Origin: Climacium dendroides
Taxonomy: Eukaryota > Streptophyta > Bryopsida > Hypnales > Climaciaceae
Assembly: GCA_950106755.1 (NCBI GenBank)
Contig: OX467089.1
Span: 312,501-376,500 of the forward strand
Reading direction: 5' to 3'
DNA: 64,000 nucleotides
Positions 49,201 through 62,177 of the stretch are shown in pieces. The translations under genes and the position numbers were made by a program. The notes beneath the pieces are model-generated. The model was not told the DNA's origin, did no database searches, and saw only the letters and a list, made by a program, of their open reading frames with translations. Every line of letters starts with the position of its first letter. Position 1 is the first letter of the stretch.

Positions 49201-50734
49201 TTGCACGTGAAACCGATATAATTTATTGGTTTGGTTTCTATTAAATACAGCATGATTTTTAGAGTCTCTTTTTTTTAAATCCATTTCACTTGGAAAAGTG
49301 TGGGGAAGCAATAGGGTTCTCATAATCTTCACTTTTCCTTGAATCCTCATTATTTTGAACATTTGCAAATTCTGTGTCATGTGTCCTGATATGCTTGCAC
49401 TTCAAACTGATATAATTTATTTGTTTGGTTCCTATTAAATACAACATTATTTTTAGAGTCCCTTTTTTTAAAATCCATTTCACTTGGAAAAGTGTGGGGA
49501 AGCAATAGGGTTCTCTTAAACTTCATTTTTCGATGAATCCCCATTATTTTGAACATTTGCAACTTGTGTGTCATGTGTTCCGACATGCTTGCACTTCAAA
49601 CTGATATAATTTATTTGTTTGGTTCCTATTAAATACAACATGATTTTTAGAGTCTCTTTTTTTTAAATCCATTTCACTTGGAAAAGTGTGGGGAAGCAAT
49701 AGGGTTCTCATAATCTTCACTTTTCCTTGAATCCTCATTATTTTGAACATTTGCAACCTCTGTGTCATGTGTTCCAACATGCTTGCACGTGAAACCGATA
49801 TAATTTATTGGTTTGGTTTCTATTAAATACAGCATGATTTTTAGAGTCTCTTTTTTTTAAATCCATTTCACTTGGAAAAGTGTGGGGAAGCAATAGGGTT
49901 CTCATAATCTTCACTTTTCCTTGAATCCTCATTATTTTGAACATTTGCAACTTCTGTGTCATGTGTCCTGATATGCTTGCACTTCAAACTGATATAATTT
50001 ATTTGTTTGGTTCCTATTAAATACAACATTATTTTTAGAGTCCCTTTTTTTAAAATCCATTTCACTTGGAAAAGTGTGGGGAAGCAATAGGGTTCTCTTA
50101 AACTTCATTTTTCGATGAATCCCCATTATTTTGAACATTTGCAACTTGTGTGTCATGTGTCCTGATATGCTTGCACTTCAAACTGATATAATTTATTTGT
50201 TTGGTTCCTATTAAATACAACATGATTTTTAGAGTCTCTTTTTTTTAAATCCATTTCACTTGGAAAAGTGTGGGGAAGCAATAGGGTTCTCATAATCTTC
50301 ACTTTTCCTTGAATCCTCATTATTTTGAACATTTGCAACTTCTGTGTCGTGTGTTCCAACATGCTTGCACGTGAAACCGATATAATTTATTGGTTTGGTT
50401 TCTATTAAATACAGCATGATTTTTAGAGTCTCTTTTTTTTAAATCCATTTCACTTGGAAAAGTGTGGGGAAGCAATAGGGTTCTCATAATCTTCACTTTT
50501 CCTTGAATCCTCATTATTTTGAACATTTGCAAATTCTGTGTCATGTGTCCTGATATGCTTGCACTTCAAACTGATATAATTTATTTGTTTGGTTCCTATT
50601 AAATACAACATTATTTTTAGAGTCCCTTTTTTTAAAATCCATTTCACTTGGAAAAGTGTGGGGAAGCAATAGGGTTCTCTTAAACTTCATTTTTCGATGA
50701 ATCCTTATTATTTTGAACATTTGCAACTTGTGTG

Positions 50735-51508
50735 TCATGTGTTCCGACATGCTTGCACGTGAAACCGATATAATTTATTGGTTTGGTTTCTATTAAATAC
50801 AGCATGATTTTTAGAGTCTCTTCTTTTTAAATCTATTTCACTTGGAAAAGTGTGGGGAAGCAATAGGGTTCTCTTAAACTTCATTTTTCCATGAATCCTC
50901 ATTATTTTGAACATTTGCAACTTGTGTGTCATGTGTTCCGACATGCTTGCACGTGAAACCGATATAATTTATTGGTTTGGTTTCTATTAAATACAGCATG
51001 ATTTTTAGAGTCTCTTTTTTCTAAATCCATTTCACTTGGAAAAGTGTGGGGAAGCAATAGGTTTGTCTTAAACTTCATTTTCCCACGAACCCCCTTTATT
51101 TTGAACATTTGCAACTTCTGTATTACGTTTTTGGACATGCTCGCACGTCAAATCGATATAATTTATTGGTTTGGTTTCTATTAAATACAGCATGATTTTT
51201 AGAGTCTCTTTTTTGAAATCCATTTCACTTGGAAAAGTGTGGGGAAGCAATAGGGTTCTCTTAAACTTCATTTTTCCATGAATCCTCATTATTTTGTAGA
51301 TTTGCAACTTCTGTATTACGTTTTTGGACATGCTCGCACGTCAAATCGATATAATTTATTGGTTTGGTTTCTATTAAATACAGCATGATTTTTAGAGTCT
51401 CTTTTATTAAATCCATTTCACTTGGAAAAGTGTGGGGAAGCAATAGGGTTCTCTTAATCTTCATTTTTCCATGAATCCTCATTATTTTGAACATTTGCAA
51501 CTTGTGTG
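50735..51508. repeat. Four-monomer segment, copy 2
   Basis: This segment matches 37157-37930 at 13,578 bp and 52479-53252 at 1,744 bp. The C-rich word tcccacgaac is at 51081 and cttttattaa is at 51401. The upstream neighbour at 50541 also matches those of the other copies. Downstream the unit at 51509 differs from that after copies 1 and 3, so the shared segment ends close to 51.5 kb. Confidence 0.75.
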
Positions 51509-52478
51509 TCATGTGTTCCGACATGCTTGCACGTCAAACCGATATAATTTATTGGTTTGGTTTCTATTAAATACAGCATGATTTTTAGAGTCTCTTTTTT
51601 TTAAATCCATTTCACTTGGAAAAGTGTGGGGAAGCAATAGGGTTCTCATAATCTTCACTTTTCCTTGAATCCTCATTATTTTGAACATTTGCAACTTCTG
51701 TGTCATGTGTCCTGATATGCTTGCACTTCAAACTGATATAATTTATTTGTTTGGTTCCTATTAAATACAACATTATTTTTAGAGTCCCTTTTTTTAAAAT
51801 CCATTTCACTTGGAAAAGTGTGGGGAAGCAATAGGGTTCTCTTAAACTTCATTTTTCGATGAATCCCCATTATTTTGAACATTTGCAACTTGTGTGTCAT
51901 GTGTCCTGATATGCTTGCACTTCAAACTGATATAATTTATTTGTTTGGTTCCTATTAAATACAACATGATTTTTAGAGTCTCTTTTTTTTAAATCCATTT
52001 CACTTGGAAAAGTGTGGGGAAGCAATAGGGTTCTCATAATCTTCACTTTTCCTTGAATCCTCATTATTTTGAACATTTGCAACTTCTGTGTCGTGTGTTC
52101 CAACATGCTTGCACGTGAAACCGATATAATTTATTGGTTTGGTTTCTATTAAATACAGCATGATTTTTAGAGTCTCTTTTTTTTAAATCCATTTCACTTG
52201 GAAAAGTGTGGGGAAGCAATAGGGTTCTCATAATCTTCACTTTTCCTTGAATCCTCATTATTTTGAACATTTGCAACTTCTGTGTCATGTGTCCTGATAT
52301 GCTTGCACTTCAAACTGATATAATTTATTTGTTTGGTTCCTATTAAATACAACATTATTTTTAGAGTCCCTTTTTTTAAAATCCATTTCACTTGGAAAAG
52401 TGTGGGGAAGCAATAGGGTTCTCTTAAACTTCATTTTTCGATGAATCCTTATTATTTTGAACATTTGCAACTTGTGTG

Positions 52479-53252
52479 TCATGTGTTCCGACATGCTTGC
52501 ACGTGAAACCGATATAATTTATTGGTTTGGTTTCTATTAAATACAGCATGATTTTTAGAGTCTCTTCTTTTTAAATCCATTTCACTTGGAAAAGTGTGGG
52601 GAAGCAATAGGGTTCTCTTAAACTTCATTTTTCCATGAATCCTCATTATTTTGAACATTTGCAACTTGTGTGTCATGTGTTCCGACATGCTTGCACGTGA
52701 AACCGATATAATTTATTGGTTTGGTTTCTATTAAATACAGCATGATTTTTAGAGTCTCTTTTTTCTAAATCCATTTCACTTGGAAAAGTGTGGGGAAGCA
52801 ATAGGTTTGTCTTAAACTTCATTTTCCCACGAACCCCCTTTATTTTGAACATTTGCAACTTCTGTATTACGTTTTTGGACATGCTCGCACGTCAAATCGA
52901 TATAATTTATTGGTTTGGTTTCTATTAAATACAGCATGATTTTTAGAGTCTCTTTTTTGAAATCCATTTCACTTGGAAAAGTGTGGGGAAGCAATAGGGT
53001 TCTCTTAAACTTCATTTTTCCATGAATCCTCATTATTTTGTAGATTTGCAACTTCTGTATTACGTTTTTGGACATGCTCGCACGTCAAATCGATATAATT
53101 TATTGGTTTGGTTTCTATTAAATACAGCATGATTTTTAGAGTCTCTTTTATTAAATCCATTTCACTTGGAAAAGTGTGGGGAAGCAATAGGGTTCTCTTA
53201 ATCTTCATTTTTCCATGAATCCTCATTATTTTGAACATTTGCAACTTGTGTG
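52479..53252. repeat. Four-monomer segment, copy 3
   Basis: This copy lies 1,744 bp after copy 2, with tcccacgaac at 52825 and cttttattaa at 53145. The distance is nine monomers less two bases, the loss being in the shortened T-tracts of this segment. The unit that follows at 53253 is a C-rich type, like that at 37931 after copy 1, so copies 1 and 3 share more of the right flank than copy 2 does. Confidence 0.75.
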
Positions 53253-54028
53253 TCATGTGTTCCGACATGCTTGCACGTCAAACCGATATAATTTATTGGT
53301 TTGGTTTCTATTAAATACAGCATGATTTTTAGAGTCTCTTTTTTCTAAATCCATTTCACTTGGAAAAGTGTGGGGAAGCAATAGGTTTGTCTTAAACTTC
53401 ATTTTCCCACGAACCCCCGTTATTTTGAACATTTGCAACTTCCGTGTTACGTTTTTGGACATGCTTGCACGTCAAATCGATATAATTTATTGGTTTGGTT
53501 TCTATTAAATATAGCATGATTTCTAGAGTCTCTTTTTTTAAAATCCATTTCACTTGGAAAAGTGTGGGGAAGCAATAGGGTTCTCTTAATCTTCATTTTT
53601 CCATGAATCCTCATTATTTTGAACATTTGCAACTTGTGTGTCATGTGTTCCGACATGCTTGCACGTCAAACCGATATAATTTATTGGTTTGGTTTCTATT
53701 AAATACAGCATGATTTTTAGAGTCTCTTTTTTCTAAATCCATTTCACTTGGAAAAGTGTGGGGAAGCAATAGGTTTGTCTTAAACTTCATTTTCCCACGA
53801 ACCCCCGTTATTTTGAACATTTGCAACTTCCGTGTTACGTTTTTGGACATGCTTGCACGTCAAATCGATATAATTTATTGGTTTGGTTTCTATTAAATAC
53901 AGCTTGATTTCTAGAGTCTCTTTTTTTAAAATCCATTTCACTTGGAAAAGTGTGGGGAAGCAATAGGGTTCTCTTAATCTTCAATTTTCCATGAATCCTC
54001 ATTATTTTGAACATTTGCAACTTGTGTG

Positions 54029-55385
54029 TCATCTGTTCCGACATGCTTGCACGTCAAACCGATATAATTGATTGGTTTGGTTTCTATTAAATACAGCATG
54101 ATTTTTAGAGTCTCTTTTTTTTAAATCCATTTCACTTGGAAAAGTGTGGGGAAGCAATAGGGTTCTCTTAATCTTCATTTTTCCATGAATCCTCATTATT
54201 TTGAACATTTGCAACTTGTGTGTCATGTGTTCCGACATGCTTGCACGTCAAACCGATATAATTTATTGGTTTGGTTTCTATTAAATACAGCATGATTTTT
54301 AGAGTCTCTTTTTTTAAATCCATTTCAGTTGGAAAAGTGTGGGGAAGCAATAGGGTTCTCTTAATCTTCATTTTTCCATGAATCCTCATTATTTTGAACA
54401 TTTGCAACTTGTGTGTCATGTGTTCCGACATGCTTGCACGTCAAACCGATATAATTTATTGGTTTGGTTTCTATTAAATACAGCATGATTTTTAGAGTCT
54501 CTTTTTTCTAAATCCATTTCACTTGGAAAAGTGTGGGGAAGCAATAGGTTTGTCTTAAACTTCATTTTCCCACGAACCCCCGTTATTTTGAACATTTGCA
54601 ACTTCCGTGTTACGTTTTTGGACATGCTTGCACGTCAAATCGATATAATTTATTGGTTTGGTTTCTATTAAATACAGCATGATTTTTAGAGTCTCTTTTT
54701 TTAAAATCCATTTCACTTGGAAAAGTGTGGGGAAGGAACAGGGTTCTCTTAATCTTCATTTTTCCATGAATCCTCATTATTTTGAACATTTGCAACTTGT
54801 GTGTCATGTGTTCCGACATGCTTGCACGTCAAACCGATATAATTGATTGGTTTGGTTTCTATTAAATACAGCATGATTTTTAGAGTCTCTTCTTTTTAAA
54901 TCCATTTCACTTGGAAAAGTGTGGGGAAGCAATAGGGTTCTCTTAATCTTCATTTTTCCATGAATCCTCATTATTTTGAACATTTGCAACTTGTGTGTCA
55001 TGTGTTCCGACTTGCTTGCACGTGAAACCGATATAATTTATTGGTTTCGTTTCTATTAAATATAGCATGATTTTTAGAGTCTCTTTTTTCTAAATCCATT
55101 TCACTTGGAAAAGTATGGGGAAGCAATAGGTTTGTCTTAAACTTCATTTTCCCACGAACCCCCTTTATTTTGAACATTTGCAACTTCCGTGTTACGTTTT
55201 TGGACATGCTTGCACGTCAAATCGATATAATTTATTGGTTTGGTTTCTATTAAATACAGCATGATTTCTAGAGTCTCTTTTTTTGAAATCCATTTCAGTT
55301 GGAAAAGTGTGGGGAAGCAATAGGGTTCTCTTAAACTTCATTTTTCTATGAATCCTGATTATTTTTAAGATTTGGAACTTCTGTG
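54029..55385. repeat. Tandem 7-mer, copy 1 (1,357 bp)
   Basis: Monomers starting at 54168, 54416, 54610, 54804, 54998 and 55192 each have a counterpart 1,357 bp downstream. A private word, cttgcttgca, sits at 55011 and 56368. This 7-mer is made of different monomer types from the 7-mer at 40.6-45.7 kb, so equal size does not mean common origin. Seven units minus one base reflects one 193-bp unit (ctctttttttaaatcc near 54310). Confidence 0.8.
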
Positions 55386-56742
55386 TTACGTTTCTGGACA
55401 TGCTTGCATGTCAAACCGATATAATTTATTGGCTTGGTTTCTATTAAATACAGCATGATTTTTAGAGTCTCTTTTTTTTAAATCCATTTCACTTGGAAAA
55501 GTGTGGGGAAGCAATAGGGTTCTCTTAATCTTCATTTTTCCATGAATCCTCATTATTTTGAACATTTGCAACTTGTGTGTCATGTGTTCCGACATGCTTG
55601 CACGTCAAACCGATATAATTTATTGGTTTGGTTTCTATTAAATACAGCATGATTTTTAGAGTCTCTTTTTTTAAATCCATTTCAGTTGGAAAAGTGTGGG
55701 GAAGCAATAGGGTTCTCTTAATCTTCATTTTTCCATGAATCCTCATTATTTTGAACATTTGCAACTTGTGTGTCATGTGTTCCGACATGCTTGCACGTGA
55801 AACCGATATAATTTATTGGTTTGGTTTCTATTAAATACAGCATGATTTTTAGAGTCTCTTTTTTCTAAATCCATTTCACTTGGAAAAGTGTGGGGAAGCA
55901 ATAGGTTTGTCTTAAACTTCATTTTCCCACGAACCCCCGTTATTTTGAACATTTGCAACTTCCGTGTTACGTTTTTGGACATGCTTGCACGTCAAATCGA
56001 TATAATTTATTGGTTTGGTTTCTATTAAATACAGCATGATTTCTAGAGTCTCTTTTTTTAAAATCCATTTCACTTGGAAAAGTGTGGGGAAGCAATAGGG
56101 TTCTCTTAATCTTCATTTTTCCATGAATCCTCATTATTTTGAACATTTGCAACTTGTGTGTCATGTGTTCCGACATGCTTGCACGTCAAACCGATATAAT
56201 TGATTGGTTTGGTTTCTATTAAATACAGCATGATTTTTAGAGTCTCTTCTTTTTAAATCCATTTCACTTGGAAAAGTGTGGGGAAGCAATAGGGTTCTCT
56301 TAATCTTCATTTTTCCATGAATCCTCATTATTTTGAACATTTGCAACTTGTGTGTCAGGTGTTCCGACTTGCTTGCACGTGAAACCGATATAATTTATTG
56401 GTTTCGTTTCTATTAAATATAGCATGATTTTTAGAGTCTCTTTTTTCTAAATCCATTTCACTTGGAAAAGTATGGGGAAGCAATAGGTTTGTCTTAAACT
56501 TCATTTTCCCACGAACCCCCTTTATTTTGAACATTTGCAACTTCCGTGTTACGTTTTTGGACATGCTTGCACGTCAAATCGATATAATTTATTGGTTTGG
56601 TTTCTATTAAATACAGCATGATTTCTAGAGTCTCTTTTTTTGAAATCCATTTCAGTTGGAAAAGTGTGGGGAAGCAATAGGGTTCTCTTAATCTTCATTT
56701 TTCCATGAATCCTCATTATTTTGAACATTTGCAACTTGTGTG
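55386..56742. repeat. Tandem 7-mer, copy 2 (1,357 bp)
   Basis: This is the direct repeat of the preceding block. Differences from copy 1 include gtgtcaggtgttcc near 56355 and a changed first unit with gcatgtc and ttggcttgg that resembles domain 2 monomers. The first copy near 54,730 reads aaggaacagggttc where this copy has aagcaatagggttc. Confidence 0.8.
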
Positions 56743-57076
56743 TCATATGTTCCGACATGCTTGCACGTCAAACCGATATAATTGATTGGTTTGGTTTCTA
56801 TTAAATACAGCATGATTTTTAGAGTCTCTTTTTTTGAAATCCATTTCAGTTGGAAAAGTGTGGGGAAGCAATAGGGTTCTCTTAATCTTCATTTTTCCAT
56901 GAATCCTCATTATTTTGAACATTTGCAACTTGTGTGTCATATGTTCCGACATGCTTGCACGTCAAACCAATATAATTGATCGGTTTGGTTTCTATTAAAT
57001 ACAGCATGATTTTTAGAGTCTTTTTTTTTTGAAATCCATTTAACTTGGAAAAGTGTGGGGAAGCAATAGGGTTCTC

Positions 57077-59404
57077 TTAAACTTCATTTTTCCATGAATC
57101 CTCATTATTTTTTAGATTTGCAACTTCTGTATTACGTTTTTGGACATGCTCGCACGTCAAATCGATATAATTTATTGGTTTGGTTTCTATTAAATACAGC
57201 ATGATTTTTAGAGTCTCTTTTTTTAAATCCATTTCACTTGGAAAAGTGTGGGGAAGCAATAGGGTTCTCTTAATCTTCATTTTTCCATGAATCCTCATTA
57301 TTTTGAACATTTGCAACTTGTGTGTCATATGTTCCGACATGCTTGCACGTCAAACCGATATAATTGATTGGTTTGGTTTCTATTAAATACAACATGATTT
57401 TTAGAATCTCTTTTTTTGAAATCCATTTCAGTTGGAAAAGTGTGGGGAAGCAATAGGGTTCTCTTAATCTCCATTTTTCCATGAATCCTCATTATTTTGG
57501 ACATTTGCAACTTGTGTGTCATATGTTCCGACATGCTTGCACGTCGAACCAATATAATTGATTGGTTTGGTTTCTATTAAATACAGCATGATTTTTAGAG
57601 TCTTTTTTTTTTGAAATCCATTTAACTTGGAAAAGTGTGGGGAAGCAATAGGGTTCTCTTAATCTTCATTTTTCCATGAATCCTCATTATTTTGAACATT
57701 TGCAACTTGTGTGTCATATGTTCCGACATGCTTGCACGTCAAACCGATATAATTGATTGGTTTGGTTTCTATTAAATACAGCATGATTTTTAGAGTCTCT
57801 TTTTTTGAAATCCATTTCAGTTGGAAAAGTGTGGGGAAGCAATAGGGTTCTCTTAAACTTCATTTTTCCATGAATCCTCATTATTTTTAAGATTTGCAAC
57901 TTCTGTGTTACGTTTCTGGACATGCTTGCATGTCAAATCGATATAATTGATTGGTTTGGTTTCTATTAAATACAGCATGATTTTTAGAGTCTCTTTTTTT
58001 AAATCCCTTTCACTTGGAAAAGTGTGGGGAAGCAATAGGGTTCTCTTAATCTTCATTTTTCCATGAATTCTCATTATTTTGAACATTTGCAACTTGTGTG
58101 TCATATGTTCCGACATGCTTGCACGTCAAACCGATATAATTGATTGGTTTGGTTTCTATTAAATACAGCATGATTTTTAGAGTCTCTTTTTCTTAAATCC
58201 ATTTCAGTTGGAAAAGTGTGGGGAAGCAATAGGGTTCTCTTAATCTTCATTTTTCCATGAATCCTCATTATTTTGAACATTTGCAACTTGTGTGTCATAT
58301 GTTCCGACATGCTTGCACGTCAAACCAATATAATTGATTGGTTTGGTTTCTATTAAATACAGCATGATTTTTAGAGTCTTTTTTTTTTGAAATCCATTTC
58401 AGTTGGAAAAGTGTGGGGAAGCAATAGGGTTCTCTTAAACTTCATTTTTCCACGAATCCTCATTATTTTTAAGATTTGCAACTTCTGTGTTACGTTTCTG
58501 GACATGCTTGCATGTCAAATCGATATAATTGATTGGTTTGGTTTCTATTAAATACAGCATGATTTTTAGAGTCTCTTTTTTTTAAATCCATTTCACTTGG
58601 AAAAGTGTGGGGAAGCAATAGGGTTCTCTTAAACTTCATTTTTCCATGAATCCTCATTATTTTGAACATTTGCAATTTCTGTATTACGTTTTTGGACATG
58701 CTCGCACGTCAAATCGATATAATTTATTGGTTTGGTTTCTATTAAATACAGCATGATTTTTAGAGTCTCTTTTTTTAAATCCCTTTCACTTGGAAAAGTG
58801 TGGGGAAGCAATAGGGTTCTCTTAATCTTCATTTTTCCATGAATCCTCATTATTTTGAACATTTGCAACTTGTGTGTCATATGTTCCGACATGCTTGCAC
58901 GTCAAACCGATATAATTGATTGGTTTGGTTTCTATTAAATACAGCATGATTTTTAGAGTCTCTTTTTTTGAAATCCATTTCACTTGGAAAAGTGTGGGGA
59001 AGCAATAGGGTTCTCTTAATCTTCATTTTTCCATGAATCCTCATTATTTTGAACATTTGCAACTTGTGTGTCATATGTTCCGACATGCTTGCACGTCAAA
59101 CCAATATAATTGATTGGTTTGGTTTCTATTAAATACAGCATGATTTTTAGAGTCTTTTTTTTTTGAAATCCATTTAACTTGGAAAAGTGTGGGGAAGCAA
59201 TAGGGTTCTCTTAAACTTCATTTTTCCATGAATCCTCATTATTTTGTAGATTTGCAACTTCTGTATTACGTTTTTGGACATGCTCGCACGTCAAATCGAT
59301 ATAATTTATTGGTTTGGTTTCTATTAAATACAGCATGATTTTTAGAGTCTCTTTTTTGAAATCCATTTCACTTGGAAAAGTGTGGGGAAGCAATAGGGTT
59401 CTCT
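57077..59404. repeat. 4-mer higher-order repeat (776 bp), two full copies and a shortened third
   Basis: Equivalent units begin at 57077, 57853 and 58629, 776 bp apart, and the following series at 57325, 58101 and 58877. The private word aaatcccttt is present at 58001 and 58777. The third copy passes after 582 bp (three monomers) into the next unit, at 59211. The unit starting at 59211 is repeated at 61736. Confidence 0.7.
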
Positions 59405-59940
59405 TAATCTTCATTTTTCCATGAATCCTCATTATTTTGAACATTTGCAACTTGTGTGTCATATGTTCCGACATGCTTGCACGTGAAACCGATATAATTT
59501 ATTGGTTTGGTTTCTATTAAATACAGCATGATTTTTAGAGTCTCTTTTTTTTAAATCCATTTCACTTGGAAAAGTGTGGGGAAGCAATAGGGTTCTCTTA
59601 AACTTCATTTTTCGATGAATCCTCATTATTTTGAACATTTGCAACTTGTGTGTCATGTGTTCTGACATGCTTGCACGTCAAACCGATATAATTGATTGGT
59701 TTGGTTTCTATTAAATACAGCATCATTTTTAGAGTCTCTTTTTTTTAAATCCATTTCACTTGGAAAAGTGTGGGGAAGCAATAGGGTTCTCATAATCTTC
59801 ACTTTTCCTTGAATCCTCATTATTTTGAACATTTGCAACTTGTGTGTCATGTGTTCCGACATGCTTGCACGTCAAACTGATATAATTTATTGGTTTGGTT
59901 CCTATTAAATACAACATGATTTTTAGAGTCTCTTTTTTTG

Positions 59941-60020
59941 AAATCCATTTCACTTGGGAAAGTGTCGGGAAGCAATAGACTTGTCTTACAATTAAGTTTT
60001 TCCATGAATGCTCATTATTT
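59941..60020. repeat. Divergent half-monomer variant with an altered central segment
   Basis: This unit reads cttgggaaagtgtcgggaag and then gacttgtcttacaattaagt before tttttccatgaatgctc. It shares only the frame of the usual sequence with other monomers. Related copies start at 60728, 61117 and 63252, counted from cacttgggaa. A partial form near 63,835 has gttgtcttaaaattaag. In these units the altered part removes the usual minus-strand stop, giving readings of 106-130 codons. I take these as frame accidents. Confidence 0.7.
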
Positions 60021-62177
60021 TTAAGATTTGCAACTTCTGTGTTACGTTTCTGGACATGCTTGCATGTCAAATCGATATAATTGATTGGTTTGGTTTCTAT
60101 TAAATACAGCATGATTTTTAGAGTCTCTTTTTTTGAAATCCATTTCACTTGGAAAAGTGTGGGGAAGCAATAGGGTTCTCTTAAACTTCATTTTTCCATG
60201 AATCCTCATTATTTTTAAGATTTGCAACTTCTGTGTTACGTTTCTGGACATGCTTGCATGTCAAACCGATATAATTTATTGGCTTGGTTTCTATTAAATA
60301 CAGCATGATTTTTAGAGTCTCTTTTTTTGAAATCCATTTCAGTTGGAAAAGTGTGGGGAAGCAATAGGGTTCTCTTAAACTTCATTTTTCGATGAATCCT
60401 CATTATTTTGAACATTTGCAACTTGTGTGTCATGTGTTCTGACATGCTTGCACGTCAAACCGATATAATTTATTGGTTTGGTTTCTATTAAATACAGCAT
60501 GATTTTTAGAATCTCTTTTTTTTAAATCCATTTCACTTGGAAAAGTGTGGGGAAGCAATAGGGTTCTCTTAATCTTCACTTTTCCTTGAATCCTCATTAT
60601 TTTGAACATTTGCAACTTGTATGTCATGTGTTCCGACATGCTTGCATGTCGTACCGATATAATTCATTGGTTTGGTTTCTATTAAATACAGCATGATTTT
60701 TAGAGTCTCTTTTTTTGAAATCCATTTCACTTGGGAAAGTGTCGGGAAGCAATAGACTTGTCTTACAATTAAGTTTTTCCATGAATGCTCATTATTTTGA
60801 AGATTTGCAACTTGTGTGTCATGTGTTCGGACATGCTTGCACGTCAAACCGATATAATTTATTGGTTTCGTTTCTATTAAATACAACATGATATTTAGAG
60901 TCTCTTTTTTTGAAATCCATTTCTCATGGAAAAGTGTGGGGAAGCAATAGGGTTCTCTTAAACTTCATTTTTCCATGAATCCTCATTATTTTGAAGTTTT
61001 GCAACTTGTGTGTTATTTGTTCGGACATGCTTGCACGTCAAACCGATATAATTGATTGGTTTGGTTTCTATTAAATACAGCATGATTTTTAGAGTCTCTT
61101 TTTTTGAAATCCATTTCACTTGGGAAAGTGTCGGGAAGCAATAGAGTTGTCTTACAATTAAGTTTTTCCATGAATGCTCATTATTTTGAAGATTTGCAAC
61201 TTGTGTGTCATGTGTTCGGACATGCTTGCACGTCAAACCGATATAATTTATTGGTTTCGTTTCTATTAAATACAACATGATATTTAGAGTCTCTTTTTTT
61301 GAAATCCATTTCACATGGAAAAGTGTGGGGAAGCAATAGGGTTCTCTTAAACTTCATTTTTCCATGAATCCTCATTATTTTGAAGTTTTGCAACTTGTGT
61401 GTCATGTGTTCCGCCATGCTTGCACGTCAAACCGATATAATTCATTGGTTTGGTTTCTATTAAATACAGCATGATTTTTAGAGTCTCTTTTCTTGAAATC
61501 CATTTCATTTGGGAGAGTGTGGGGAAGCAATAGGGTTCTCTTAAACTTCATTTTTCCATGAATCCTCATTATTTTGAAGATTTGCAACTTGTGTGTCATG
61601 TGTTCCGACATGCTTGCACGTCAAACCAATATAATTGATTGGTTTGGTTTCAATTAAATACAGCATGATTTTTAGAGTCTTTTTTTTTTGAAATCCATTT
61701 AACTTGGAAAAGTGTGGGGAAGCAATAGGGTTCTCTTAAACTTCATTTTTCCATGAATCCTCATTATTTTGTAGATTTGCAACTTCTGTATTACGTTTTT
61801 GGACATGCTCGCACGTCAAATCGATATAATTTATTGGTTTGGTTTCTATTAAATACAGCATGATTTTTAGAGTCTCTTTTTTGAAATCCATTTCACTTGG
61901 AAAAGTGTGGGGAAGCAATAGGGTTCTCTTAATCTTCATTTTTCCATGAATCCTCATTATTTTGAACATTTGCAACTTGTGTGTCATATGTTCCGACATG
62001 CTTGCACGTCAAACCGATATAATTGATTGGTTTGGTTTCTATTAAATACAGCATGATTTTTAGAGTCTCTTTTTTTTAAATCCATTTCACTTGGAAAAGT
62101 GTGGGGAAGCAATACGGTTCTCATAATCTTCACTTTCCCTTGAATCCTCATTATTTTGAACATTTGCAACTTGTGTG

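Larger units (their letters stand above)
36963..50734. repeat. Array domain 5: homogenised second subfamily
   Basis: Three recurrent monomer types build this domain. One has ttccttgaatcctc with a gcacgtgaaaccg segment. One has ttccttgaatcctc with tcctgatatgcttgcacttc. One has tttttcgatgaatcccc. Nearly all units are exactly 194 bp: 57 periods from 38513 to 49571 show no net change. Copies of the same type in successive multimers are often identical over the full unit, which indicates recent amplification. Relative to domain 1 the CpG cluster is largely lost in many units. Confidence 0.85.
37351..56564. repeat. C-rich monomer subfamily, ten dispersed copies
   Basis: Ten units replace ggttctcttaaac and ttccatgaatcctcatt with gtttgtcttaaac and tcccacgaacccc. 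Counted by repeat phase they begin near 37351, 37931, 50929, 52673, 53253, 53641, 54416, 54998, 55773 and 56355. They also share ctcttttttctaaatcc at the T-tract. Two forms exist, ending ccccctttatt or cccccgttatt. Their several linked substitutions make them the most distinct stable subfamily in the window, apart from the right-end variant. Most other units in this span belong to different types. Confidence 0.75.

Noticed and set aside
59756..61314. Longer minus-strand readings of 106-130 codons
   Set aside because: They arise where the divergent half-monomer variant and 1-base length changes join two readings. The protein is two monomer translations in series and matches nothing I recognise.
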